From positions 1 through 14,563 of the forward strand of contig CAAFUD010000220.1 of NCBI GenBank assembly GCA_900766125.1: 14,563 nucleotides of DNA, given 5' to 3'. Position 1 is the stretch's first letter. Each line of letters opens with the position of its first letter. The position numbers and the translations under genes are program-made. The DNA comes from an uncultured Veillonella sp. (GTDB lineage: Bacteria; Bacillota; Negativicutes; Veillonellales; Veillonellaceae). Below the pieces are notes generated by a model. The model ran no database searches. It saw only the letters and a program-made list of their open reading frames with translations, and was not told the origin of the DNA. Below are positions 1 to 7,135 of the stretch, piece after piece.

Positions 1-708
1 TCTGTTTTATCTGTGCCTATCGATTGTGTAACAATGGATGAGGCAGTCCAACGTATTTTGCAATTAACTGAAGAGCCGGGGCTACATTTAGTAGCCACGG
101 CTAATGCAGAAATGGTTATGTTGGCTAATGAAAATCCTACATTGCACACCATATTGAATAATGCTAGTCTCGTCGTTCCTGACGGGGCTGGCATTTTGTG
201 GGCTGCAGAGCGTAAAGGCGAACATGTGCCTGAACGCGTAACGGGGGTAGACGTAACAAAACGATTATTTAAAGTTGCGGCTGACCAGCAAATTCCTGTA
301 TACTGCTTAGGGGCAGCACCTGGTGTTGCTCAACGAGCAATTGATAATTTATCTGCCCAAGTTGGACCATTAAATATTGCAGGGATTCATGATGGATTCT
401 TCGATAGCGTAGAGGAACAAGAAATCGTTAAAGCTATTGGGGAGTCTAAGGCAAAATTAGTGTTTGTTGCATTAGGCGTACCAAAGCAAGAACAATGGAT
501 TTCAGAAAAATTGAGTCACCTTGATGGCGTTGTTGCCATTGGTATTGGTGGTTCCTTTGACGTTTTGGCAGGTAATATTCCTCGGGCCCCAGAATGGATG
601 CAACGCAATCGTCTCGAATGGTTGTATCGATTATATTTAGAACCTCAACGGATTGGCCGCATGTTGGCTATTCCTAAGTTTATGTGGACCGTTATTAGAA
701 ATAAATAG
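1..708 (+). CDS. WecG/TagA/CpsF family glycosyltransferase (GT26), 5' end outside window
   Basis: Family members transfer N-acetylmannosamine or a related sugar from a UDP-sugar onto a lipid-linked acceptor on the cytoplasmic face of the membrane, early in assembly of a surface glycopolymer. The frame is open from base 1. The first visible residues, SVLSVPIDCVTMDEAV, match the family's second to third strand region, so the true start lies a few codons upstream and the GTG at 13 is not the start. Visible hallmarks are TANAEMVMLA near the start, the VPDGAG motif with the conserved Asp (codon at 181), DGFF, the FVALGVPKQEQW block, and GIGGSFDVLAGNIPRAPEWM followed by the basic C-terminal tail RNRLEWLYRLYLEPQR, which in TagA-type enzymes contacts the membrane. 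The gene sits 14 nt before psd in an envelope operon. The exact sugar and acceptor cannot be told from sequence; a diderm host argues against classical wall teichoic acid. Confidence 0.9.
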   Translation, partial: SVLSVPIDCVTMDEAVQRILQLTEEPGLHLVATANAEMVMLANENPTLHTILNNASLVVPDGAGILWAAERKGEHVPERVTGVDVTKRLFKVAADQQIPVYCLGAAPGVAQRAIDNLSAQVGPLNIAGIHDGFFDSVEEQEIVKAIGESKAKLVFVALGVPKQEQWISEKLSHLDGVVAIGIGGSFDVLAGNIPRAPEWMQRNRLEWLYRLYLEPQRIGRMLAIPKFMWTVIRNK

Positions 709-722
709 AGGAGTGTTGAATC

Positions 723-1364
723 GTGCCTACAGGACCAATAATTAAGGAAGGGTTTCCACTGATAGGGGCTATGCTCATTATCGCGGTGGTATTAGGATTT
801 TTAGGACATTATGTAATTGCGATTATTTCATTTATTCTGGCATTATTTTTCGTCAATTTCTTTAGAAATCCTAAACGTGTAATCCCTCAAGATCCAGATT
901 TAATTTTATCTCCAGCAGATGGTAAAATTATGGATATTTCTGATGTATACGAAGATATTTACTTACATAAAGAATGTAAAAAGGTAACTATTTTCTTATC
1001 TGTTTTCGACGTACATGCCAATCGTGCGCCTATTGACGGTAAAATTACATACCGCCATTACACAATGGGCAGTTTCTTGCCTGCTTTTAAAGATGATGTA
1101 GGATTTGAAAATGAACGTCATACGATTTGTATTGAAAATGATCGCACTTCCGTATTAGTAACACAAATTGCGGGCCTTTTAGCGCGTCGTATAGTATCTT
1201 GGACGGATCTTGATAGTGTGCTTGAACGCGGTCAATTGTACGGGATGATTAAATTCGGTTCCTGTACTGAAATCTACATGGATAAGGATGTAGAGTTGTT
1301 CGTGGAAAAAGGTCAACATATTACAGGTGGTGACACTGTTATCGGGAGGTTGCGTCATGAATAA
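723..1364 (+). CDS. psd: Phosphatidylserine decarboxylase proenzyme
   Basis: Decarboxylates phosphatidylserine to phosphatidylethanolamine at the inner membrane. It is made as a proenzyme that cleaves itself to give a pyruvoyl prosthetic group. The 213-residue protein is the short form of the family. It has two hydrophobic segments at about 12-46, then SPADGKI (Asp66), the FDVHANRAP block (His98), and the self-cleavage site FGS with Gly179/Ser180 (Ser codon 1260-1262); cleavage there would leave a C-terminal alpha chain of about 34 residues. The family rule is a Gly-Ser cleavage with Asp and His assisting, and all are present. The start is GTG 723: AGAGGAG (707-713) is 9 nt upstream and an in-frame TGA at 717-719 excludes any earlier start. 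The end overlaps pssA by 8 nt, so the two steps of PE synthesis are translationally coupled. Confidence 0.95.
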   Translation: MPTGPIIKEGFPLIGAMLIIAVVLGFLGHYVIAIISFILALFFVNFFRNPKRVIPQDPDLILSPADGKIMDISDVYEDIYLHKECKKVTIFLSVFDVHANRAPIDGKITYRHYTMGSFLPAFKDDVGFENERHTICIENDRTSVLVTQIAGLLARRIVSWTDLDSVLERGQLYGMIKFGSCTEIYMDKDVELFVEKGQHITGGDTVIGRLRHE

Positions 1365-2028
1365 ATCTATTATTCCAAATTTATTTACTAGTGCTAATTT
1401 AGCCTTCGGTGTCCTAGGCATCACATTCTCTGCTACAGGTAATACTTTCTATGCAGCTATTTGCGTACTATTATCCTTAGTCGCTGATGGTTTAGATGGT
1501 CGTGTAGCGAGAGCATTAGGTGTAGCAGGTCCTATGGGGCGTGAATTAGACTCTTTATCTGATGTTGTAGGCTTTGGTGTAGCTCCAGCTTATATGTTAT
1601 ATATGAATGAGCTATACGGTTTAGGTTGGATTGCTTATGTTCCTTTACTAGCATTTGCTGTATTAGGCGCATTCCGTCTTGCTCGCTTTAACATCAAAAC
1701 TGAAGAAGTTCATGGTTACTTTGAAGGTTTGCCAATTCCAGCAGCAGGTTGCTTGGCAGCTACTTACGTATTGTGTGGCGTAGAGGTACCTCAATTTGTA
1801 CTAGTAGTTTGTATGATAGGTGTAGGCTTCTTAATGGTTAGTGAAGTAAAATATCCAGACTTCAAAGGTAAATCTGCGGTTAATATTAATAAACTTTCCA
1901 TTGTACTCACTGCTATTTTTGTTATAGCTTGTCTCGTTTATGATTGGCATACATGGGCCGTGATGATTTTTGCTGGCTATGTAGTGTTTGGCCTTATTAA
2001 TGGGGCGTTAAATATGGTGCGTAAATAA
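1357..2028 (+). CDS. pssA: CDP-diacylglycerol--serine O-phosphatidyltransferase
   Basis: Makes phosphatidylserine from CDP-diacylglycerol and L-serine, the substrate for the psd product encoded just upstream. The protein (223 aa) is an integral membrane CDP-alcohol phosphatidyltransferase. The signature D-G-x2-A-R-x8-G-x3-D-x3-D is complete at Asp47-Gly48, Ala51-Arg52, Gly61, Asp65 and Asp69; the Asp residues bind the catalytic metals. Several hydrophobic segments follow, typical of the Gram-positive-type PssA (about 220-250 aa) rather than the peripheral E. coli enzyme. A longer frame opens at GTG 1327, but ATG 1357 is preferred: GGGAGGT (1344-1350) is 6 nt upstream and MNKSIIPNLFTSANL is the usual N-terminus of the family. 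The start lies inside the last codons of psd. Confidence 0.95.
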   Translation: MNKSIIPNLFTSANLAFGVLGITFSATGNTFYAAICVLLSLVADGLDGRVARALGVAGPMGRELDSLSDVVGFGVAPAYMLYMNELYGLGWIAYVPLLAFAVLGAFRLARFNIKTEEVHGYFEGLPIPAAGCLAATYVLCGVEVPQFVLVVCMIGVGFLMVSEVKYPDFKGKSAVNINKLSIVLTAIFVIACLVYDWHTWAVMIFAGYVVFGLINGALNMVRK

Positions 2029-2047
2029 GTGTGTGGAGGATAATAGT

Positions 2048-3310
2048 ATGAATTACCTACTGGATCTGATATTGATCCCTATGCAGGTAATAATCGTAAT
2101 TTATACGGTTTATTATTTTGTACTCGCCGTAATCGGTATGTGGCGGTCTAGAGTACATAAAAACTATACCCCAAAAAATTCCTTTGCTATTGTTGTGTGT
2201 GCTCATAATGAGGAAGCTGTAGTCGGTGAATTAGTAAAAAATTTACGAAGTCTAGATTATCCAGATGAGCTGTACGATATCTTTGTTGTAGCTGATAACT
2301 GTACAGACAAGACTGCTGAGGTAGCAAGAGCTGCTGGTGCTAATGTGCATGAACGATTCAATAAAGAAGAAGTAGGTAAAGGCTATGCAATGGGGTGGAT
2401 GTTTGATCGCGTGGAACAAATGGATCGGAAATATGATGCATTTCTTATCTTTGACGCCGACAATTTAGTACATCCACAATTCATGTTAGAAATGAATGAT
2501 CATCTTGAAAAAGGTGAATCTGTTATTCAAGGTTACTTAAATTCTAAAAACCCTACGGACTCATGGGTTGCGGGTACATTCTCTATCGCATTTTGGATGG
2601 TTAACCACATGTGGCATTTAGCAAAATACCGCGTTGGTTTATCTACAGCGTTAGGCGGTACTGGTATGTGTATACGTACATCCATCATCCGTGAATATGG
2701 TTGGGATTGTAATAGCTTGACTGAGGATATGGAATTCTCCATGAAGTTGTTAACTCATGGTATTCGCACATGTTGGGCTCATGATGCCATCGTATACGAT
2801 GAAAAGGTTACAACCATGATGGCGTCTTGTAAACAGCGTTTGCGTTGGGCGCAAGGTCAATTCGACTGTGCAGGCCGCTACATTCCAAAGTTGTTTGCCA
2901 CAGGTATTAAAACTGGCAATATTATGATTTTGGATGGTATTTTCCAAGTGAGTCAACCATATTTCCTATTGTTGACTACTGTGTACTTGGTATTGTCTTA
3001 TATCAATGCATACACACCAATCTATACAAACATTTTGTATCAAATTTTACCGATGTCTGTATGGACCATCATTGGGGTGGGTCAATATTTATTCCCACTT
3101 ATCGTATTATTGAAGATTAAGGTACCACCAAAGATTTGGTTCTACTATTTACTATATCCATTGTTTGTATACTCTTGGATTCCTGTAAATATTTTAGGTT
3201 GGTTCCGCCGTCATAATAAGGTGTGGTCTCATACAGTTCATACGCGAGCTGTTGGCTTAAATGACGTTAAATTGACCCGTATGGGAAACATGAATAAGAA
3301 TAAAAAATAG
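2048..3310 (+). CDS. Membrane glycosyltransferase family 2 (PgaC/IcaA-like)
   Basis: A 420-residue integral membrane GT2 enzyme. One hydrophobic segment at about 5-31 precedes the catalytic domain (about 45-285), followed by three or so hydrophobic segments (about 296-320, 337-356, 363-386) and a basic tail. Catalytic landmarks are VVADNCTD (UDP-binding Asp83), the DAD metal-binding motif at 136-138, TED at 225-227 (general base region) and QRLRW at 263-267, the Q-x-x-R-W motif of processive GT2 synthases. These motifs occur in poly-N-acetylglucosamine and hyaluronan synthases and in lipid glycosyltransferases, so polymer and acceptor are unknown. Start ATG 2048 is chosen because GGAGG at 2035-2039 lies 8 nt upstream; an upstream GTG at 2033 would overlap that ribosome site. 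The gene follows pssA by 19 nt, so its product may act on a lipid or surface polymer, which is inference. Confidence 0.85.
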   Translation: MNYLLDLILIPMQVIIVIYTVYYFVLAVIGMWRSRVHKNYTPKNSFAIVVCAHNEEAVVGELVKNLRSLDYPDELYDIFVVADNCTDKTAEVARAAGANVHERFNKEEVGKGYAMGWMFDRVEQMDRKYDAFLIFDADNLVHPQFMLEMNDHLEKGESVIQGYLNSKNPTDSWVAGTFSIAFWMVNHMWHLAKYRVGLSTALGGTGMCIRTSIIREYGWDCNSLTEDMEFSMKLLTHGIRTCWAHDAIVYDEKVTTMMASCKQRLRWAQGQFDCAGRYIPKLFATGIKTGNIMILDGIFQVSQPYFLLLTTVYLVLSYINAYTPIYTNILYQILPMSVWTIIGVGQYLFPLIVLLKIKVPPKIWFYYLLYPLFVYSWIPVNILGWFRRHNKVWSHTVHTRAVGLNDVKLTRMGNMNKNKK

Positions 3311-3327
3311 AATCTGTAGGAGTGACT

Positions 3328-4089
3328 ATGCATATTTTAATGTGTAATGATGATGGTATTTTAGCAGATGGTTTACGCCGTCTTGCATCGTACTTAAGTC
3401 AATATTATCGAATTACCGTTGTAGCACCTGCAAATGAGCAAAGTGCTAAATCCCATGCATTGACGACTGAGATTCCTTTAAAATTAGATGCGTACAATGG
3501 CGAGGATGAAAATCCTCGCCTTTATGCTCTAACGGGAACTCCTTCTGATTGCATGAAGTTTGGTCTTAGTTATTTATTGATTGATGATATGCCTGATCTT
3601 GTGATTTCAGGTATTAATCATGGTTTTAATTTGGGATCGGATGTATTGTATTCCGGTACGGTGTCTGCTGCCATGGAAAGTTGTTTTTACGGCATTCCAG
3701 GGTTAGCATTATCTGTTGAACGGTATTCTCCTGAACGCGGGGATGAAATGCACCCCTTTATACTTGAATTAATTGAAAAGATTTATGTTAAAGGTCAATT
3801 TGATGGCTTATTAAATGTAAACTTCCCATTGCGTGGCGCATGTGATTGGGATCATTTTAAAATGGTTAGTCAAGGTTTACAAACCTATAGTAATATTATT
3901 GATGCTCGTATTAACTCAAGAGGGCAAGATTATTACTGGTTAGCAGGTGAGCTTGATTATGGTGCTGAAAGTGTCCCTACCGATGTGGAGTATGCTCGCA
4001 AGGGCTATATAACAGGGGTAGCACTTACATGGAAGCAGCAATGTGATGTAGGTATGGAAGCCGTTAAAAATATTTTAGATAAAATATAA
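3328..4089 (+). CDS. surE: 5'/3'-nucleotidase SurE
   Basis: SurE proteins are metal-dependent cytoplasmic phosphatases that dephosphorylate nucleoside 5'- and 3'-monophosphates; some also act on polyphosphate. The 253-residue length is normal. The protein opens with MHILMCNDDG, placing the metal ligands Asp8 and Asp9 as in the family. Ser39 (in NEQSAKSH) and Asn97 (in SGINHG) complete the metal site, followed by the conserved GSDVLYSGTVSAAME stretch. Start ATG 3328 is preferred over GTG 3322 because TAGGAG (3317-3322) serves as ribosome site 5 nt upstream and the family begins at this Met. It is the last gene of the run starting with the GT26 gene, 17 nt after the GT2 stop. No intrinsic terminator is visible before the tRNA promoter, so read-through to the terminator after the tRNA is likely. 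Confidence 0.95.
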   Translation: MHILMCNDDGILADGLRRLASYLSQYYRITVVAPANEQSAKSHALTTEIPLKLDAYNGEDENPRLYALTGTPSDCMKFGLSYLLIDDMPDLVISGINHGFNLGSDVLYSGTVSAAMESCFYGIPGLALSVERYSPERGDEMHPFILELIEKIYVKGQFDGLLNVNFPLRGACDWDHFKMVSQGLQTYSNIIDARINSRGQDYYWLAGELDYGAESVPTDVEYARKGYITGVALTWKQQCDVGMEAVKNILDKI

Positions 4090-4097
4090 AAAATATG

Positions 4098-4126
4098 TTG
4101 ACATTGTTTTGGGATATCTGTATAAT
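4098..4126 (+). promoter_or_regulatory. Consensus sigma-70/sigma-A promoter of the tRNA-Leu gene
   Basis: The sequence holds an exact TTGACA (4098-4103), a 17-nt spacer and an exact TATAAT (4121-4126), preceded directly by TG. Transcription would start near 4133, about 11 nt before the mature tRNA 5' end. It starts only 8 nt after the surE stop. An exact match to both hexamers with ideal spacing suggests strong constitutive expression, as is common for stable RNA genes. Confidence 0.92.
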
Positions 4127-4143
4127 AACAAATGTTCCGAGAC

Positions 4144-4227
4144 GCCGGAGTGGCGGAATGGCAGACGCACTTGACTCAAAATCAAGCGGGTAACACCGTG
4201 TGGGTTCAAGTCCCACCTCCGGCACCA
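4144..4227 (+). tRNA. tRNA-Leu (anticodon CAA)
   Basis: An 84-nt class II tRNA with encoded CCA. The acceptor stem GCCGGAG (4144-4150) pairs fully with CTCCGGC (4217-4223); the discriminator is A and CCA is at 4225-4227. The anticodon stem CTTGA/TCAAG (4170-4174 with 4182-4186) encloses the loop CTCAAAA, giving anticodon CAA at 4177-4179, which reads UUG. A long variable arm (about 4187-4198, CGG paired with CCG) is the leucine/serine class II feature. The T arm GTGGG/CCCAC (4200-4204 with 4212-4216) has loop TTCAAGT. It is transcribed alone between its own promoter and terminator. No repeat of its 3' end, which would suggest an integrated element, was seen in the window. Confidence 0.97.
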
Positions 4228-4231
4228 ACTT

Positions 4232-4267
4232 TAGGCGGTAAGACTTTTGTCTTACCGCCTATTTTTT
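4232..4267 (+). terminator. Rho-independent terminator after tRNA-Leu
   Basis: A perfect stem AGGCGGTAAGAC (4233-4244) pairs with GTCTTACCGCCT (4249-4260) around a TTTT loop, extended by one T-A pair (4232/4261) and followed by six T (4262-4267). It should also end read-through from the lipid operon. The next gene therefore needs its own promoter. Confidence 0.95.
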
Positions 4268-4290
4268 ATATATTTATATTTATGAATTAA

Positions 4291-4306
4291 TATACAGTTG
4301 TATACA
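4291..4306 (+). promoter_or_regulatory. Candidate -10 element within a small palindrome upstream of the propeller gene
   Basis: TATACA (4291-4296), GT, TGTATA (4299-4304) forms a 14-bp palindrome. TGTATACA (4299-4306) resembles the TG-TATAAT elements elsewhere in the window. A start near 4313 would give a leader of about 17 nt, just long enough to include the ribosome site GAGGTGA (4319-4325). No convincing -35 is visible. Support is its position between a strong terminator and the next gene; the palindrome could be a repressor site. Confidence 0.35.
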
Positions 4307-4329
4307 TTTTATTTGCTTGAGGTGAAAGT

Positions 4330-5121
4330 ATGGATCAAGGTGTAATTGAATATATTGCTAATGTCTTTGACATACCAAAGCTAGCACAACCTGTAAGTGT
4401 AGTTCAAATGCCTTTACCGTTAACACGGTTAGCTGAGATACCCTTAGATAGTTCTGTTAATCAATGCCAAGGCTTTTGTTATAACTCTAAAAAAGATGTA
4501 TTTGTTCTTGCTTGTATAAACTCAGATAATACAAAACAAATTATGTATGAAATAAATCCAACAACGTTACAAGTTGTTGCTAAGTATGAATATAGTCAAA
4601 AACGTTTATTAGGCCATATGAATACGTTGACCTATAATCCGAATAATAATCGCTACTATACAACCAACGCTGTTGTAGATGGATATATCGTTACACCTAT
4701 TGAAGCTGATAGCATGATTGTAGAGGCACCTATTAAATTAAAAGAAAAGGTATTTAACTTTGCCTTTGATAAAGAGCGCAACGAATATGTATCGATTGTG
4801 CCTTTAACAAATTCTCATCGTACAATTAATTATTACGATGCTGATTTTAACCGAATTCGTAGCTTTACAATTGATGCAGAGCATACTGATTTAAATAATA
4901 ATGGCGCCTATGCAGCAAATGGTAACACTATATTTACAACCTTAACAACCTTTGTTTCTGTTGATGATGAAGGTGTTGTTAAGAATATAACTCCTTATGC
5001 GTCAGGTATGGAAGTAGAAGATATGGATTATCGTAATGGTCAAATGTATGTAGCCGTTAATCGCAAGGGGAAAGTTGAAATTTATAGCTTACCTACATTA
5101 CCATTTTCAGTAAATGCCTAG
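4330..5121 (+). CDS. Uncharacterised protein, probable beta-propeller fold
   Basis: I do not recognise a named family. The 263-residue product has no signal peptide or membrane segment, so it is predicted to be cytoplasmic. It contains about five blade-like units of 35-50 residues, each opening with a short beta strand that often ends in Y/F-N or D, followed by a charged turn and a second strand: QGFCYNSKKDVFVLA (47-61), NTLTYNPNNNRYYTT (98-112), FNFAFDKERNEYVSI (142-156), GAYAANGNTIFTT (192-204) and EDMDYRNGQMYVAV (230-243). This is the pattern of WD40/SMP-30/NHL-like propellers, but no catalytic residues can be assigned. The start ATG has GAGGTGA 4 nt upstream. It stands alone between the tRNA terminator and the acpS promoter. 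Ligand binding or a protein-interaction role is possible; function unknown. Confidence 0.8.
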   Translation: MDQGVIEYIANVFDIPKLAQPVSVVQMPLPLTRLAEIPLDSSVNQCQGFCYNSKKDVFVLACINSDNTKQIMYEINPTTLQVVAKYEYSQKRLLGHMNTLTYNPNNNRYYTTNAVVDGYIVTPIEADSMIVEAPIKLKEKVFNFAFDKERNEYVSIVPLTNSHRTINYYDADFNRIRSFTIDAEHTDLNNNGAYAANGNTIFTTLTTFVSVDDEGVVKNITPYASGMEVEDMDYRNGQMYVAVNRKGKVEIYSLPTLPFSVNA

Positions 5122-5151
5122 ATTTTATCTATGTTTTATCCACTTTAAGAG

Positions 5152-5159
5152 TGTATAAT
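5152..5159 (+). promoter_or_regulatory. Candidate promoter -10 element of the acpS operon
   Basis: TATAAT at 5154-5159 is an exact consensus -10, directly preceded by TG. Transcription would start near 5166, about 23 nt before the acpS ATG. The -35 region at ideal spacing (ATGTTT, 5131-5136) is poor. The spacer contains a short inverted repeat, CACT (5141-5144) and AGTG (5150-5153). No terminator separates it from the propeller gene, so some read-through into acpS is possible. Confidence 0.55.
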
Positions 5160-5188
5160 ATAAATGTTGGGGTAATTTAGGAGTTATT

Positions 5189-5560
5189 ATGAAATTAGGG
5201 AATGATATTATTGAAATTGACCGTATCCGTTGTGCTATAGAAAAATCTAAACCATTTCGTGATCGCGTCTATACGTCTCATGAGATTGATTACTGTGAAA
5301 GCAAAAAAAAAGGGCGTTATGCGTCTTATGCTGGCATATATGCTGCTAAAGAGGCTTTCATTAAAGCATTAGGAACGGGAATGCGCCATGGTTCATGGCA
5401 AGATATAGAAATTTATCATGATGAATTGGGGGCGCCCTTAATTCGTCTACAAGATACTTTCAAAGAAATCTATGAAACATTAGGTTATACTGATATACAT
5501 GTGTCGATTAGCCATTGTAAAGAATATGCAATGAGTACGGTTATACTTGAAGGAGCATAA
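5189..5560 (+). CDS. acpS: Holo-[acyl-carrier-protein] synthase
   Basis: Transfers 4'-phosphopantetheine from coenzyme A to the conserved serine of acyl carrier protein, activating it for fatty acid synthesis; acts in the cytoplasm, usually as a trimer. The 123-residue length is typical. The N-terminal GNDIIEIDRI carries the metal-binding Asp6. AAKEAFIKALGTG (52-64) carries the second metal ligand Glu55 and the family's K-E-A-x-x-K-A-x-G-T-G signature. VSISHCKEYAMSTVILE at the C-terminus is the S-I-S-H strand. Asn5 replaces the hydrophobic residue more common before the Asp. TTAGGAG (5177-5183) lies 5 nt before ATG 5189. It is one nucleotide from nnr, a frequent acpS-nnr arrangement in Firmicutes. 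Confidence 0.95.
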   Translation: MKLGNDIIEIDRIRCAIEKSKPFRDRVYTSHEIDYCESKKKGRYASYAGIYAAKEAFIKALGTGMRHGSWQDIEIYHDELGAPLIRLQDTFKEIYETLGYTDIHVSISHCKEYAMSTVILEGA

Positions 5561-5561
5561 G

Positions 5562-7133
5562 ATGCAAATATTAACAACTGAAGATGCTCGATATATAGAT
5601 CAAGAGGTACCTAAGCAGTTAGGTGTTTCTTTAGAAATTCTAATGGAAAATGCAGGACGTGGCATTGTAGATGCTTTATGGGGACAATATGACTTATTTT
5701 CCTTAGATAATGCACGTTCTATCAATAGTTTTGTGCTATTTATCTGTGGTACAGGAAATAATGGGGCAGATGGTCTTGTAGCCGCTCGTCATCTATTAGA
5801 ACAAGGCGTACCTGTACAAATTGTACTTGTCGGTGATACGAGCAAATGTAGTGACCTCTTTGCAATGCAACTTGAAAGATGTGAAGCAATGGGGTGTATC
5901 ATTGATACGTATGACGAATTCAATGATTGGTCTAATGTGGCTATTGTTGTAGAAGGCATTATGGGCACAGGCTTAACAGGCCGATTGCGGGATTTAACCA
6001 TCGATGTTTTGCATGATATTGATACTATGCGTAGTCAATATAATTTTGATTTGTGGGCTATTGATGTACCTGCAGGGCTAGATGCTTCTTCTGGTCAAAT
6101 TTCAGAGGGAACATTGACTTATGATTATACGGTTACCTTTGGGGCTATTAAACAAGGTTTATTGTTATATCCTGGTAAGGCCATAGGGGGCACAGCTATT
6201 GTTGCACCGCTAGGAGCACCTTGGCAACACGTATTAGTTGATCGAGATAGTACTATAACGATTGATTCGGATTTAGCAGAAACTCTAATTAATTATCGGG
6301 TTCCTATGGCACACAAAGGTGTAAATGGGAATACATTAATCGTCGGTGGATCTAGTGATATGGTTGGAGCCCCTATGTTGGCCGCAGAAGCTGCTGTTCA
6401 CAGTGGAGCCGGTAAGATTACATTAGGCGTTCCAGATATAATTAAACATGTTGTGCAAGGTCATATCATACCGGAAGTAATGGTAACATCTATCGATGAA
6501 AATGAATCCCTTTATGACGGACGTCAAGTAGTTGCTATTGGGCCAGGTTTGGGGCGCACTACAGATATTCCAGATGTAGTAAATCAAGCTATTGATTCCT
6601 GTGAAGGCGCTCTCGTCATTGATGCAGATGCGTTATATGCATTAGGCCATGTAGGTTCTGTCGATAAAGATGCTTTACGTGATGGCCATATTGAGTCCGT
6701 ATATAAGGTGCAAAAAAATCTGCCATACTGTGTAATGACGCCTCATTTAGGTGAATTTAGTAGACTTATAGATTTGCCAATAAAATGGATTGAACGTCAT
6801 TATATTACACTGGCTCGAGCATTTGCTAAGGCTCATCAAGTAGTGTTAGTACTTAAGGGAATTCCTTCTGTTGTGGCACTACCTGATGGTACGGTATATG
6901 TTAATACTATCGGAAATGCTGGTATGGGAACTGGCGGAATGGGGGATGTATTAACAGGTATTATTGCAGGTTTTATTAGCCAAGGTTATTCCTTACAAGA
7001 TGGTGCAATTTTAGGTGTCTATGTACATAGCCGCAGTGCAGATATACTAAGTGATACTAAAACTTGGGGGTATACACCTAGTGATGTAAGTACATCGATA
7101 GGTTGTGTCATTAGTGAATTATTGGGAGAATAA
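5562..7133 (+). CDS. nnr: Bifunctional NAD(P)H-hydrate epimerase / ADP-dependent NAD(P)H-hydrate dehydratase
   Basis: Repairs hydrated NADH and NADPH: the N-terminal YjeF_N domain (about 1-220) interconverts the R and S epimers, and the C-terminal ribokinase-like domain (about 240-523) dehydrates the S form using ADP. N-terminal signatures are LMENAGRGIVDAL, GTGNNGADGLVAARHL (63-78), the EGIMGTGL loop and AIDVPAGLDA (166-175). C-terminal signatures are HKGVNGNTLIVGGSSDMVGA (251-270), IGPGLGR, VIDADAL (352-358), TPHLGEF (393-399) and NAGMGTGGMGDVLTG (452-466) with catalytic Asp462 in the GDVLTG motif. The 523-aa length fits the fused form. ATG 5562 is used rather than the earlier TTG 5547, because GAAGGAG (5549-5555) is its ribosome site and MQILTTEDAR is a family-like N-terminus. 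Confidence 0.95.
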   Translation: MQILTTEDARYIDQEVPKQLGVSLEILMENAGRGIVDALWGQYDLFSLDNARSINSFVLFICGTGNNGADGLVAARHLLEQGVPVQIVLVGDTSKCSDLFAMQLERCEAMGCIIDTYDEFNDWSNVAIVVEGIMGTGLTGRLRDLTIDVLHDIDTMRSQYNFDLWAIDVPAGLDASSGQISEGTLTYDYTVTFGAIKQGLLLYPGKAIGGTAIVAPLGAPWQHVLVDRDSTITIDSDLAETLINYRVPMAHKGVNGNTLIVGGSSDMVGAPMLAAEAAVHSGAGKITLGVPDIIKHVVQGHIIPEVMVTSIDENESLYDGRQVVAIGPGLGRTTDIPDVVNQAIDSCEGALVIDADALYALGHVGSVDKDALRDGHIESVYKVQKNLPYCVMTPHLGEFSRLIDLPIKWIERHYITLARAFAKAHQVVLVLKGIPSVVALPDGTVYVNTIGNAGMGTGGMGDVLTGIIAGFISQGYSLQDGAILGVYVHSRSADILSDTKTWGYTPSDVSTSIGCVISELLGE

Positions 7134-7135
7134 GA

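Noticed and set aside
4144..4267. tRNA-Leu 3' end as an attachment site for an integrated element.
   Set aside because: No duplicate of the tRNA 3' end and no integrase or mobile genes in the window; the following stem is a plain terminator.
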